Shown: piece by piece, positions 42,093 to 50,196 of the stretch
Layout of the letters: each line of letters begins with the position of its first letter
Position numbering within the stretch: the first letter of the stretch is position 1
NCBI GenBank assembly: GCA_945862265.1
Contig: CAMAXP010000012.1
Span: 1-64,000, forward strand
DNA length: 64,000 nt
Origin: Bordetella parapertussis
GTDB lineage: Bacteria; Pseudomonadota; Gammaproteobacteria; Burkholderiales; SG8-39
Direction of reading: 5' to 3'
The notes under the pieces: model-generated
Databases searched by the model: none
What the model was told of the DNA's origin: nothing
What the model saw: the letters and a program-made list of their open reading frames with translations, nothing else
Made by a program: the position numbers and the translations under genes

Positions 42093-43055
42093 CTACTCCA
42101 CCTTCGCCCCTGTCACCGCCACAACCTTCCTCCACTTTTCCACATCCGACACGATCTGCGCCGCATAGGCCTCGGGCGTATTCCCCCCAACCTCCGCCCC
42201 TAAATCCAGAAGCTGCTTGTCCATCCCCGGCGACTTGAGGATGGCCGAGATGTTGGAATACAGCGCATCGACAACCGCCTTGGGCGTCGCCGCGGGCGCC
42301 AGCAACCCGAACCACGCGGACAACTCATACCCGGGCACGCCGCTCTCGGCCATGGTGGGCAGGTCGGGCGCACCGGGAAAGCGCTTCAACGTTGTGACGG
42401 CGATGCCGCGGATCTTGCCGGAGCGGATGTGCCCGATGGAGGAGGGCAGGTTGTCGAAGCCCATCTGAATCTGGCCGCCGATGAGGTCGACGAGCATGGG
42501 CCCGGCACCCTTATAGGGGATGTGGGCGATATCGACCTGGGCCATGGCCTTCAGCAGCTCGCCGCTCATGTGCGGCGACCCGCCGGGCGAGGTGGAGCCG
42601 AAGTTCAGCGACCCGGGCTTGGCGCGGGCCAGTGCCAGCAGCTCGGCGAGGGTCTTGGCAGGGACGGAAGGATTCACGGCCAGCACGTTGGGCGTGCTGC
42701 CGATGATGGTGACGGGATAGAACTCGCGGATGGCGTCGTAGGGCAGGTTCTTGATGATGGCCGTGTTGATGCCGTGCGTGTTCACGGTGCCCATCAGCAA
42801 CGTGTAACCGTCTGCGGGAGACTTGGCCACCACGACGGTCCCGATCGCGCCGCCGGCGCCGGGACGGTTCTCGACGACGAAGGGCTGCTTCATCCGGTCG
42901 GTGAGCTTCGCGGCGATCAATCGCGCGAGGATGTCCGTGGTCCCGGCGGGCGGGTAAGGCACGATGATCTTTACCTGCTTGTCGGGGTACTGGGCGACGG
43001 CGGAAAGGGAAACAAGCGTGAAAGCCGCGGCGAGCGCGGTGCGGATCAAGGGCAT
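42093..43055 (-). CDS. Bug-family TTT substrate-binding protein (copy 11)
   Basis: A 320-residue receptor. The start at 43055 (MPLIRTALAAAFTLVSLSAV) gives a signal peptide ending AVAQ; AGGAGG precedes it. It reads VKIIVPYPPAGTTDILARLI, FVVENRPGAGGAIGTVV, DGYTLLMGTVNTHGIN and HIPYKGAGPMLVDLIGGQ. It lies 10 bases after the DUF455 gene, in the AtuA operon, so its ligand may be a branched or terpenoid acid. Confidence 0.96.
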   Translation of the reverse strand: MPLIRTALAAAFTLVSLSAVAQYPDKQVKIIVPYPPAGTTDILARLIAAKLTDRMKQPFVVENRPGAGGAIGTVVVAKSPADGYTLLMGTVNTHGINTAIIKNLPYDAIREFYPVTIIGSTPNVLAVNPSVPAKTLAELLALARAKPGSLNFGSTSPGGSPHMSGELLKAMAQVDIAHIPYKGAGPMLVDLIGGQIQMGFDNLPSSIGHIRSGKIRGIAVTTLKRFPGAPDLPTMAESGVPGYELSAWFGLLAPAATPKAVVDALYSNISAILKSPGMDKQLLDLGAEVGGNTPEAYAAQIVSDVEKWRKVVAVTGAKVE

Positions 43056-43065
43056 GACAACCTCC

Positions 43066-43848
43066 TCAGGAAGCCTGGAGTGCTGCGAGCTCGTCTTCGT
43101 CGAAACCGGCGGCCCTGCGCGCGTCCAGGTTGAAAGGCCCGCGCAAGTGCGGGGCCCGGTAAGCATCGGACAATTCGGCGTACGTGGCGAGAGGGTCGAG
43201 CCCGCGTTCGACGCAAAGGTACTTGTACCAGCGGTTGCCCACGGCCACGTGTCCGATCTCCTCGGCGAGGATCACATCGAGGATCCGGCCGGCCGCATGG
43301 TCGCCCACGCTGACGAGCTTCTTCTTCACCATCGGCGAAGCGTCGAGGCCGCGCGCTTCCAATGTGCGGGGAACCAGCGCGATGCGGGCGAGCAGGTCGT
43401 CGCGAGTCTTCTCGGCCATGTCCCATAGCGCGTTGTGCGCGCGGAAAGAGCCGTAGTCGTAGCCGAGCGTCACGAGGTGGTTGCGCAGCAGCGTGAAGTG
43501 CTTGGCCTCTTCCTTGGCGACAGAAACCCAGTCGCGATAGAACGCGTCCGGCATGCCGGGAAAGCGCCACACGATGTCCAGCGCCAGGTCGATGGCGTTG
43601 AGTTCGATGTGCGCTATGGAGTGGATCAGCGCGGCGCGGCCCTCGAGCAGCGCCACGGACTTCTGTTCCAGCTGGCTGTGGGGAACGAGTTCAGGCTTGG
43701 GCGGGCGGCCGGGAATGCCCGGCGGTGCGGGGATGGCGACATCCGCATCGACGGGAAGCGACGAATCGAGTGCGAGCGTTGCCTGCGCCTTGGCAGAGGC
43801 GTCGGCTTCGAGCAGCGGGCCGAGCGCGGCGGTGCGTAAAGAGGTCAC
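43066..43848 (-). CDS. DUF455 ferritin-like domain protein
   Basis: A 260-residue protein with the di-iron four-helix layout of DUF455: HIELNAIDLALDIVWRFPG, AKEEAKHFTLLRNHLVTLGY (Glu and E-x2-H ligands) and LAEEIGHVAVGNRWYKYL (E-x2-H). The GTG start at 43848 overlaps the stop of the small AtuA-type gene (GTGA). Related proteins (MiaE-like) hydroxylate modified bases, but a role in the neighbouring CoA or terpenoid pathway is also possible. Function not assigned. Confidence 0.88.
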   Translation of the reverse strand: MTSLRTAALGPLLEADASAKAQATLALDSSLPVDADVAIPAPPGIPGRPPKPELVPHSQLEQKSVALLEGRAALIHSIAHIELNAIDLALDIVWRFPGMPDAFYRDWVSVAKEEAKHFTLLRNHLVTLGYDYGSFRAHNALWDMAEKTRDDLLARIALVPRTLEARGLDASPMVKKKLVSVGDHAAGRILDVILAEEIGHVAVGNRWYKYLCVERGLDPLATYAELSDAYRAPHLRGPFNLDARRAAGFDEDELAALQAS

Positions 43849-44192
43849 TGGTTCCCGTGCAATTTTCCGATCAGTCCATCGGGCACGTCGATCTCGAATC
43901 CGAGCACGGCGGCCGACAGCGCCTTGCCGTAGTTGTCGAGGCACAGGCTCCGCGATACGCCGCCGCCGAGTGCGCCGTGCGCGACAAAATTCAGCGCCCC
44001 GATGCCGTCCACCTCGTAGCGCAGCACCTCGCCCTTCACCGTGCCCGCATAAAACGCCTTGAAGCGCTCCGCGGTCACCTGGGCCTTGAGCAGCGGATAG
44101 AACTCCGGCTCATAGGCGATCACCATGATGTTCGAGGTATTGCCCTTGTCGCCGGAGCGGGTGTGCGCGACGTGCTGCAGCAGGACTTTCAT
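43845..44192 (-). CDS. AtuA C-terminal-domain-like small protein
   Basis: A 115-residue protein that begins MKVLLQHVAHTRSGDKGNTS and includes EVDGIGALNFVAHGALGGGV and SRSLCLDNYGKALSAAVL. This corresponds to the C-terminal domain found fused in longer AtuA-type proteins of acyclic terpene utilisation. Here it is a separate gene 2 bases after the large AtuA-type gene, which supports a two-subunit arrangement. The reaction of this domain is not established. Confidence 0.87.
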   Translation of the reverse strand: MKVLLQHVAHTRSGDKGNTSNIMVIAYEPEFYPLLKAQVTAERFKAFYAGTVKGEVLRYEVDGIGALNFVAHGALGGGVSRSLCLDNYGKALSAAVLGFEIDVPDGLIGKLHGNQ

Positions 44193-44194
44193 GG

Positions 44195-45562
44195 TCAGCT
44201 CGTGAAATAGTTGATGGAAGCCGGCACCTTTTCGCGCGGCACCAAGGAGGACCACACGCCGATGATCTCGCGAAAGCGGTCCTGGTGCGGCACGCGTTTT
44301 CCCGTATGCGCTACGCCCGACACCGCCATCCCGTCGACCTCGCGGCCGATCTTGATGGCTTCCTCCTTGGTCTTGGTGCGCGCCGCAACGCGCACGGCGA
44401 CCTCATACGGCTCGGGGCCGTCGGTGGGCGACATCTCGCCGTGGATCGCGTTGACGCCGAGGAAATCGATGCGCACGTCCTCGGCCTTGAGGTTCACGAT
44501 CTTGAAGCGCTCCTCGAGGATCTTCTTCGCCAGTTTCGCGCGCCGCAAAGCGCCCGGCCCTGCATAGAAGAACATGTCCTCGCCGATGAAGCCTTCGATG
44601 CAGCCTATGGACACCTTGAGGGTCGGCGTGCGTGGCTTGCCGGTGAGGCCCGTGACCCGCACGCGGTCCGGCCCGACCTGCTCGAGCTTGATGCCGGTGA
44701 AATCCACCACCACGTCCGGCGTGATGTAGTTGGCCGGGTCGTGCACCTCATAGAGGGTCTGCTCCTTCACCGTCATCAGGTTGATCGCGCCACCGGTGCC
44801 GGCGACCTTGGAGAGAATGCAGCTGCCGTCGGGCGAAACGTCGGCAATCGGGAAAGCGAGGTTCCACGGCTCCGGCACATCCTTGAACCCCGGATCGGAA
44901 AAATACCCGCCCGTCACCTGCGCGCCGCACTCCAGCAGGTGCCCGATGCCGTTGCCCGCGCCCAGGCGCTGGTGGTCGAGCGGATCCCAGCCGAACTCGT
45001 ACATCATCGGCGCAAGGAAGAGGGAAGGATCGGCGACGCGCCCTGTCACTACAATTTGCGCGCCTGCTTTTAAAGCCTCGACGATAGGCTCGGCACCGAG
45101 GTACACCTCGGCCGACACCAGGTCCGCCTTCAGCGTTGAGGTCGGCTGCCCGTTCTCAAGGATGGTGTCGGTCAGGTCCAGCACGCGCTCGGTAATGAGC
45201 GACCCGTTCACGGACGCCACCTTCACCCCCTTGGCGCCGTTCTCGCGCAGCCAGTGCACGATGCGCTGCGCCGCGGCATCCGGGTTGATCCAGCCCTGGT
45301 TGGTGATGATCTTCGTCCCGCGCCTGAGGCACCCCGGCAATACGCCGCTGATGCGCGCATCGAGGTAGGTGTCGTAGCCCGGGAACGAGGGATCGCGCCG
45401 GGCGCGCACCTGCGCGGCCGAGATCGTGGCTTCCGCCATGGTCTCGAAGCACAGGTAGTCGAGGTCGCCCTTGTCGGCGTTGAGGATCGCGGGTTCCACG
45501 CGGTCGCCCCACCATGCGGCGCCGGACCCGATGCGAATTGAGGCTCTGTTTGTTTTGTTCAT
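44195..45562 (-). CDS. AtuA-type (DUF1446) protein
   Basis: A 455-residue DUF1446 protein, the main domain of AtuA: RIGSGAAWWGDRVEPAILNA, LDYLCFETMAEATISAAQVR, KIITNQGWINPDAAAQRIVH, VVTGRVADPSLFLAPMMYEF and VKEQTLYEVHDPANYITPDV. AtuA is needed for breakdown of citronellol-type terpenes, although its chemical step remains unclear. The start at 45562 gives MNKTNRASIRIGSG. It leads the operon with the small partner, DUF455 and Bug copy 11. It is divergent from a CoA transferase across 44 bases. Confidence 0.9.
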   Translation of the reverse strand: MNKTNRASIRIGSGAAWWGDRVEPAILNADKGDLDYLCFETMAEATISAAQVRARRDPSFPGYDTYLDARISGVLPGCLRRGTKIITNQGWINPDAAAQRIVHWLRENGAKGVKVASVNGSLITERVLDLTDTILENGQPTSTLKADLVSAEVYLGAEPIVEALKAGAQIVVTGRVADPSLFLAPMMYEFGWDPLDHQRLGAGNGIGHLLECGAQVTGGYFSDPGFKDVPEPWNLAFPIADVSPDGSCILSKVAGTGGAINLMTVKEQTLYEVHDPANYITPDVVVDFTGIKLEQVGPDRVRVTGLTGKPRTPTLKVSIGCIEGFIGEDMFFYAGPGALRRAKLAKKILEERFKIVNLKAEDVRIDFLGVNAIHGEMSPTDGPEPYEVAVRVAARTKTKEEAIKIGREVDGMAVSGVAHTGKRVPHQDRFREIIGVWSSLVPREKVPASINYFTS

Positions 45563-45606
45563 TTCGATATTATGTGCCCTCTTTCCCCCGTTCCCCAGAA
45601 GGCAGC
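45563..45606. promoter_or_regulatory. Short divergent promoter region, AtuA operon / CoA transferase
   Basis: Only 44 bases separate two oppositely directed start codons, and they include TATTAT (45568-45573), a plausible -10 box for the CoA transferase. Promoters must overlap the coding ends. Co-regulation is therefore likely. Confidence 0.35.
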
Positions 45607-46824
45607 ATGACCGCAACCGTATTCATGAACGACGACGCCCTGCCGCTGCGCGGCATCAAGGTGCTCGAACTCTCCCACATGATCATGGGCCCGGTCACAG
45701 GCATGGTCCTGGCGGATCTTGGTGCCGAGGTCATCAAGGTCGAGCCCATCGAGGGCGACCGCACGCGCCTGCTCAAGGGCTCGGGCAGCGGCTACTTCCC
45801 GGTGTTCAACCGCAACAAGCAAAGCCTCGCCGTCGACCTCAAGTCGAAGGAGGGCGGGGCGGTGGTGAGGAAGCTCGCGCTGGAGGCCGACATGCTGCTC
45901 GAGAACTTCCGCGACGGCAGCCTCAAGCAATACGGGTTGGATTACGAATCGCTCTCGAAAGACAACCCCAAGCTCATCTACATCTCGCTCAAAGGCTTCC
46001 TCTCCGGCCCCTACAAGCAGCGCACGGCGCTGGACGAAGTGGTGCAGATGATGGGCGGCCTCGCGTACATCAACGGCGGGGAGAACGCGCCGCGCCGCAT
46101 TGCCCCATCGGCCAACGACATCCTCGGCGGCACGTTCGGCGTGGTGGGTGCGCTCGCCGCGCTGCACGACCGCCACGCGAGCGGCAAGGGCCGCCATATC
46201 CGCGCCGGCCTCTTCGAGAACAACCTCGTGCTGATGGCGCAGTTCATCGCGCAGCACCAGATGACCGGCATCGCGCCCAAGCCCTTCGGCGCGCTGCGCC
46301 AGCCGCCCTGGGGCGTCTACGACATCTTCGATACGGCCGACGGCGGGCGCGTGTTCGTCGCCGTGGTCAGCGACGCGCAGTGGCAGAACTTCGCGCGTGA
46401 TTTCATGCCGGCCGGCTGGTCGGACGACGCGCGCCTGAAGACCTCGGTGCAGCGCGAAGCTGCGCGCTCGTGGCTGGTGCCCGGCGTGGCCGAAGTGATC
46501 AAGCAGTGGAAGACCGACGCACTGTGCGAAGCGCTGGAAAAGGCGGGCCTCTCCTACGGCCCGATCCGCGAGCCCATCGACCTGCTGGACGACCCGCACC
46601 TGCTCGCCGGTGGCGCGCTGATGAAGACGAAGGAACCCAGCGGCGGCATGGAGATCGCCGGCGCGGCGTTGCCGCTCGAGTTCGACGGCCTCAAGGCGCC
46701 CAAGCGCAGAGACCCGCCGCAGGTGGGCGAGCAGACGCGCTCGATCCTCAAAGGGCTGGGCATGGATGAGGCGCAGATTGCGGCGCTGTTCGCTAGCGGC
46801 GTGGTTACGGAAACAAAAAAATAA
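45607..46824 (+). CDS. CaiB/BaiF-family CoA transferase (copy A)
   Basis: A 405-residue class III CoA transferase. It has PLRGIKVLELSHMIMGPVTG, LADLGAEVIKVEPIEGDRTR, VDLKSKEGGAVVRKLALEAD, LLENFRDGSLKQYGLDYES and the catalytic-Asp region APSANDILGGTFGVVGALAA. Such enzymes move CoA from succinyl- or acetyl-CoA to a carboxylic acid. Opposite the AtuA operon it may activate the same acid. The start at 45607 gives MTATVFMNDD and AAGG precedes it. Confidence 0.93.
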   Translation: MTATVFMNDDALPLRGIKVLELSHMIMGPVTGMVLADLGAEVIKVEPIEGDRTRLLKGSGSGYFPVFNRNKQSLAVDLKSKEGGAVVRKLALEADMLLENFRDGSLKQYGLDYESLSKDNPKLIYISLKGFLSGPYKQRTALDEVVQMMGGLAYINGGENAPRRIAPSANDILGGTFGVVGALAALHDRHASGKGRHIRAGLFENNLVLMAQFIAQHQMTGIAPKPFGALRQPPWGVYDIFDTADGGRVFVAVVSDAQWQNFARDFMPAGWSDDARLKTSVQREAARSWLVPGVAEVIKQWKTDALCEALEKAGLSYGPIREPIDLLDDPHLLAGGALMKTKEPSGGMEIAGAALPLEFDGLKAPKRRDPPQVGEQTRSILKGLGMDEAQIAALFASGVVTETKK

Positions 46825-46882
46825 TGGAGGCAGGGACGATCAGGCAACTCATGGCGCAGGGGAAAAGGTCGAATAGGGCCCG

Positions 46883-48115
46883 CTACCCCAGCGAGAGCAC
46901 GATGGCGAAAACGGCGCTGATCGCGATCACGGCAGGAGCCACGCGAACCAGGAAGCGCATCCCGCCCGCGACATAGGCCCCGACGAGCTTGCTCGTCATG
47001 TTGGTCACCACAGCGGCCGAGAGCGGCAGCAGGAGCGCGCGCGCGGCTTCGTGCGCGTCCCCCGGCGCGGCCTGCGTGAACATCGCCGCGGCCGCGGCGT
47101 GCAGGTCCGCGAACCCGGCGACGGCCGCAGCCGCTGTGAGCCCCGCCGTGCCGTAGCGCTCCGAAAGGAATTGCGCAGCGAGCTGCACCGCCGTGATCAC
47201 CCCGGCGATGATCAGCGCATCGCGCAGCCGGATCGCGGCCTGCCCTTCGGCGGGCGGCGGCACCTCGGATCGTGCAGGGACCCGCCCGATCACCGAGAAC
47301 AGCACGGCCACTGAGCCGCCGCACAACGCAGGCAGCCACAGCGCCGCCAGCCAGGCCGGCTGCACCGCCGCGGCGACCAACAGCAGCTGGACCATGGTCG
47401 CGATGTTCGAGGCGACTGCCGCGCGCGCGCACGCGCCGAGCTCGTCGGGGTGCTCGCGCGAGCGGGCCGCCATCGTGGCGATCGTCGCCGTGCTGGACAC
47501 GAATCCGGACGCGAGGCCCGCGAGCACCAGCCCGCGCTGGGCGCCGACGATCCGCTGCGCCACGTGCCCCGCGACCTGGAGGGCCAGCAGCACCGCGACA
47601 AGCCGCCCGAGCACGCGCGGGTTGAAGTACTCGCCGAACAGCGCGCGGTCGGGCAGCAGCGGCAGCAGCACCAGCGCGAGGCCGGTGAGCACCAGCACGT
47701 CGCGCAGCTCCGTCTTGGTCAGCCATTGGGTCGAGAACCGGTGCAGGTGTTCGCGAGCGGCGAGCAGCACCGTCACCACGACGCCGACGGCGGCCGCAAG
47801 GGCCGGATGGCCGACCGCGGTGACGCCGGTGAGATAGGCTACAAACAAGGCGAGCTCGGTGGTGACGCCCGGGTCGTCGGAGCGGTCGCGCAGGTAGGCC
47901 ACCAGCGCGAGCGCCGCCACCAGCCCGGCCCCGAGCAGCGGGAGGCCGGGAATCCCGCTGGTCTCGGCGAGCGCGCCGGCGAGGCTCACCAGAGCGAATG
48001 TGCGGATGCCGGCCAGGCGCCGCGTGGCGCCGGTACCCTTGCGCCGCTCCCGCTCGAGCCCCATGAGCAGGCCGATGCCGAGCGCGACCAGCAGTCCGGT
48101 GAAGTGTTCGTTCAC
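46883..48115 (-). CDS. MgtC/SapB-DUF4010-type membrane protein
   Basis: A 410-residue protein with about ten to twelve hydrophobic helices. The N-terminus LLVALGIGLLMGLERERRKG is the MgtC/SapB signature, followed by RLAGIRTFALVSLAGALAE. The C-terminal half (VLAGLASGFVSSTATIATMA, GFADLHAAAAAM, VVTNMTSKLVGAYVAGG) is the DUF4010 part. It starts with GTG at 48115. An open frame that continues upstream for hundreds of residues runs antisense to frame in the hydrolase gene and is not used. Transport substrate is unknown; Mg or heavy metals are possible. Confidence 0.88.
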   Translation of the reverse strand: MNEHFTGLLVALGIGLLMGLERERRKGTGATRRLAGIRTFALVSLAGALAETSGIPGLPLLGAGLVAALALVAYLRDRSDDPGVTTELALFVAYLTGVTAVGHPALAAAVGVVVTVLLAAREHLHRFSTQWLTKTELRDVLVLTGLALVLLPLLPDRALFGEYFNPRVLGRLVAVLLALQVAGHVAQRIVGAQRGLVLAGLASGFVSSTATIATMAARSREHPDELGACARAAVASNIATMVQLLLVAAAVQPAWLAALWLPALCGGSVAVLFSVIGRVPARSEVPPPAEGQAAIRLRDALIIAGVITAVQLAAQFLSERYGTAGLTAAAAVAGFADLHAAAAAMFTQAAPGDAHEAARALLLPLSAAVVTNMTSKLVGAYVAGGMRFLVRVAPAVIAISAVFAIVLSLG

Positions 48116-48141
48116 TCGTGCAGCCTGGGCGGGGTGGCTTC

Positions 48142-50106
48142 TTAGCGGTGGAAGAGCCGGGCGATCGACTCGCTCTTCGCCGTCTTCACGTAGTGCGCGG
48201 CGTCCTCGGCGAGCAACAGCCGGTCTTTCACGAGCGCAGCGGCGGCGGCCTCCACTTTCTGCACGTAGTTCCCGTGATTGCCGTAGCTTTCCTCCAGCGA
48301 GAGCCGGCTGTCGCCCTTGGACAACCTCTCCTGCCGGCTCGAGGCAAGCGGCGAGTAGCTGCCGTCGCGGTCGCACAGTTCGTTTTCGGTGAAGGGCGCC
48401 TTGTACAGGTTCCAGCCCGTGTAGGTGGCGAGAGGCACGGCGATATCCGGCAGGCGCACGCCGGCGACTTCGTTGCCGTCCGCGCCGACCTTGGAAACCA
48501 GCGCGCGATAGGGGCTCGGCGTTTCCTTCGGGTGCACCCAGTCGCCGAACACCGCGACCGTGTTGACGAAGTCGGCCACCGCGAGACCCGAACCGCGGGG
48601 GAACCCGATCTTGTCGGCCCGCAGCATCGTCCCGTCGGAGATGCGCGGCACGCGGCTTGCCGGTGGCGGGACGCCCTTGCTCACCCACTGGTCGAGTGCA
48701 ACCAGCAGCGCGCGCAGCGCGGGCGCCGGGCTGTGCGGGTTGCGCGGGTTCATGCACGGGCCGAAGTCGGCCTTCAGTCCGGCGCGCCCGCCATGCTGGG
48801 TGCCGGCCACCATGAAGACGCGCGCGTTCGCCGGTAACGCCACGTCGCGCTGGCCGAGCGGGTCGGTGGTGAGCAGTGAAGCCCCTTTCTGCCAGTACTC
48901 GGTGGAGGTGTTCACCTCGATCCACAGCGGGTCGAAGCCGTCGCCGCGCAGCAGTGAACCGGTTTTCTTCGACAGCGGGTCGGTGGTCCTGGCCGCGGAG
49001 AAAGGAAAGGCGTTCTCCGGGTAGTGGTGGTCTTCGTGCTGGGTGTTGGTGCGCGCGGGCTGGCCGAACTCGGCGTTGAGGAACACGCCGCCGATGCCGG
49101 AGACGTGCGCGAGCGCCCCGTCGAACACCTTGTGGCCGCCCTCGTCCTGGTTGAAACCCTGGTGCACGAAGTCGCGCAGGTACCGCCCGCTCTGCGAGAT
49201 GCCGGTGGCGATGACCTTTTCGATCCCGCGGTCGGCCGGGTTTCTCTGGAACTCGTTGTCGGAGGCCTCGTGGCGCAGGAAGCTCACGAGGTCGCGCGTC
49301 GCGGCAAAGCCGATGCCGAGCACTTTCGGGTCCTTGGCAGGGTAGTGCAGCTCGTAGAGCGTGCCGGGCGCTGGCTTGGTGCCGGCGGGCAGCAGCGTGA
49401 TCTCGCGCGAGTTCACGAACGCCCAGCCTCCCGAGGGGATCTCGACTGCAATATCCTTTTCCTTGCGGCGCATCTTGAGCTTCGACTTGCCCGGCTCGGT
49501 GGTGGCCGCCTCGTAGGTCAGGCGGAAGGTGGCGCGCTGCGGCGAACGCGTGCCGCTGACCAGTTCGTCGCGGATGATGCGGTTGACGCCAGGCACCACC
49601 GGCGCCTTCATCGCCATGCCGTTGTTGGATTTCGGCGCATCCGGGTCCCAGCCGCTCCACACCATCGTCCAACCCTGGCGAAAGAACAACGCGTTGCCGG
49701 CGTCGTCTTTCGTCTTCGGGTCGTTGACCGCGCTGGCGGCCTGCGCGGGCGCGTCCATGATCCGGTTCATCAGGAACTTGCGGCCGCGGTTGGTGACCTC
49801 GAAGAGGATCTTGTGGTTGCCCAGCGCAGGATTGGCCGGGCGCAGCATGAACCACTCGACCTCGTACTCGACCCGGCCTCGCGCGTTGCGTGGGACCTTG
49901 TCGAGGTTGACGATGCCCTTGTTGCGCGGGTCGGCGGGGTCGAGCTCCCCCTTGGCCACGCCGCGGACTCGCTCATAGGCGCCGACGTCGCCGAAGCTCG
50001 CGCTGTTGGCGAAGGGTTCCACGCGCTGCACGTTGATCTCGGTGATGCGGGCGTGGGCGGTGCCGACGCACGCGGCGGCCAGCAGGGCAAAGGGCAGGGT
50101 TCGCAT
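48142..50106 (-). CDS. Secreted alpha/beta-hydrolase-domain protein, 654 residues
   Basis: A large exported hydrolase: signal peptide 1-19 (ACVGTAHA), then a beta-rich N-terminal part (ITEINVQRVEPFANSASFGD, GAYERVRGVAKGELDP) and an alpha/beta-hydrolase core with the nucleophile elbow VIATGISQSGRYLRDFVHQG (G-x-S-x-S-G form, near residue 300) and a late HGGRAGLKADFGPCMN. The family is found in polymer- and ester-degrading loci but is poorly characterised. The upstream 90-base gap has an AT-rich palindrome that may regulate it. Confidence 0.88.
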   Translation of the reverse strand: MRTLPFALLAAACVGTAHARITEINVQRVEPFANSASFGDVGAYERVRGVAKGELDPADPRNKGIVNLDKVPRNARGRVEYEVEWFMLRPANPALGNHKILFEVTNRGRKFLMNRIMDAPAQAASAVNDPKTKDDAGNALFFRQGWTMVWSGWDPDAPKSNNGMAMKAPVVPGVNRIIRDELVSGTRSPQRATFRLTYEAATTEPGKSKLKMRRKEKDIAVEIPSGGWAFVNSREITLLPAGTKPAPGTLYELHYPAKDPKVLGIGFAATRDLVSFLRHEASDNEFQRNPADRGIEKVIATGISQSGRYLRDFVHQGFNQDEGGHKVFDGALAHVSGIGGVFLNAEFGQPARTNTQHEDHHYPENAFPFSAARTTDPLSKKTGSLLRGDGFDPLWIEVNTSTEYWQKGASLLTTDPLGQRDVALPANARVFMVAGTQHGGRAGLKADFGPCMNPRNPHSPAPALRALLVALDQWVSKGVPPPASRVPRISDGTMLRADKIGFPRGSGLAVADFVNTVAVFGDWVHPKETPSPYRALVSKVGADGNEVAGVRLPDIAVPLATYTGWNLYKAPFTENELCDRDGSYSPLASSRQERLSKGDSRLSLEESYGNHGNYVQKVEAAAAALVKDRLLLAEDAAHYVKTAKSESIARLFHR

Positions 50107-50172
50107 CTTCTCCTCCTCGTATTCTTGAAGAATGACTTTGAAAGGACGGCTTCTGGGGCCGTTCTCCTGCCA

Positions 50173-50192
50173 ACTAAAATTACTATTTTAGT
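50173..50192. promoter_or_regulatory. AT-rich 8+4+8 palindrome upstream of the secreted hydrolase
   Basis: ACTAAAAT and ATTTTAGT are perfect 8-base arms around TACT, an AT island in GC-rich DNA. On the minus strand it carries TATACT and TAAAAT, both -10-like, and lies 67 bases before the hydrolase start. It fits an operator overlapping a promoter. A second palindrome, ATTCTT-G-AAGAAT, occupies 50121-50133. Confidence 0.5.
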
Positions 50193-50196
50193 ATAA

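Noticed and set aside
46883..49855. A 990-residue open frame on the minus strand
   Set aside because: Only the 46883-48115 part encodes a recognisable membrane protein. The remainder is an out-of-frame reading through the secreted hydrolase gene, rich in Arg/Pro/Gly as expected for a GC-rich shadow.
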